A stretch of DNA of 5,416 nt from assembly GCA_041307765.1 (NCBI GenBank), contig JBFZCW010000050.1, forward strand, positions 1-5,416. Direction: 5' to 3'. Within the stretch, counting starts at the first letter, position 1, and each line of letters starts with the position of its first letter. Below the pieces are notes generated by a model. That model saw only the letters and a list, made by a program, of their open reading frames with translations, had not been told where the DNA came from and did not search any database. The position numbers were made by a program, and so were the translations under genes. Below are positions 5,291-5,416 of the stretch, piece by piece. Origin of the DNA: DYRB01 sp041307765 (lineage in GTDB: Bacteria; Pseudomonadota; Gammaproteobacteria; Chromatiales; Chromatiaceae).

Positions 5291-5416
5291 ATGACAACCC
5301 TCACCGCCACCGACGCCCGCGCAAGTCTGTTCGATCTCCTGCGTGGGGCCAACGAGCGTCACGAGATCTACCATATTCGCCATCGACAGGGCGACGCAGT
5401 GCTGATGTCCGAGGCG
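5291..5416 (+). CDS. Phd/YefM-family antitoxin, N-terminal part (3' end outside window)
   Basis: The frame is open from ATG 5291 to the window edge and gives 42 residues, beginning MTTLTATDARASLFDLL and ending GDAVLMSEA. This matches the N-terminal DNA-binding half of Phd/YefM antitoxins: a short first strand, the TDAR-SL--LL helix, a basic strand (HIRHRQGDAVLMS) and the conserved turn before the next helix. Family members are usually 75-95 residues, and their missing C-terminal part wraps and neutralises an RNase toxin of the YoeB/RelE or Doc kind. They also bind their own promoter, which fits the palindromes just upstream. No obvious Shine-Dalgarno precedes the ATG. The toxin gene would be expected just downstream and cannot be seen. 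It is separated from the lipocalin gene by 141 bases and is probably an independent transcription unit. Confidence 0.86.
   Translation, partial: MTTLTATDARASLFDLLRGANERHEIYHIRHRQGDAVLMSEA

Overview
The window is a compact, GC-rich stretch (about two-thirds G+C by eye) with every supported gene on the + strand. The style fits a gammaproteobacterium. A purple sulfur bacterium (Chromatiales) or a relative is my best guess, because a rubrerythrin-type Fe-S oxidoreductase/DUF3501 pair and a phosphatidylserine decarboxylase with this layout would fit that group. This taxonomic call is inference only.

Layout. (1) Positions 2-1488 hold the tail of an Fe-S oxidoreductase with two cysteine-rich CCG-type modules, then a DUF3501 protein with its own ribosome binding site. 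In known genomes these two families commonly sit together, often beside rubrerythrin, and are suspected of a redox or oxidative-stress role. (2) A 296-base gap (1489-1784) holds short GC hairpins, a run of nine C and an extended -10-like element. (3) Positions 1785-5149 look like one four-gene operon. It encodes a class V alanine/serine-glyoxylate aminotransferase, a membrane-anchored SCO/thioredoxin-fold protein lacking all cysteines, phosphatidylserine decarboxylase (psd) and a secreted Blc-type lipocalin. The junctions are an 8-base gap, an ATGA overlap and a 14-base overlap, so translational coupling is likely. (4) After two abutting hairpins (5161-5197) comes a 140-base regulatory region with several inverted repeats, then the first 42 codons of a Phd/YefM-family antitoxin that runs off the window. 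Its toxin, if present, lies beyond the edge.

How the parts fit. Psd makes phosphatidylethanolamine in the inner membrane, and bacterial Blc lipocalins bind lysophospholipids and fatty acids in the envelope, so the psd-lipocalin end of the operon reads as an envelope-lipid unit. The aminotransferase at its head handles glyoxylate and has no obvious link to lipids. The SCO-like protein sits between them and is the least understood gene here.

No RNA gene, insertion sequence or CRISPR array was seen. The most interesting items are the cysteine-free SCO-like protein and the operator-like region before the antitoxin, which carries two GTAC cores exactly 12 bases apart, one of them inside TGTACA.
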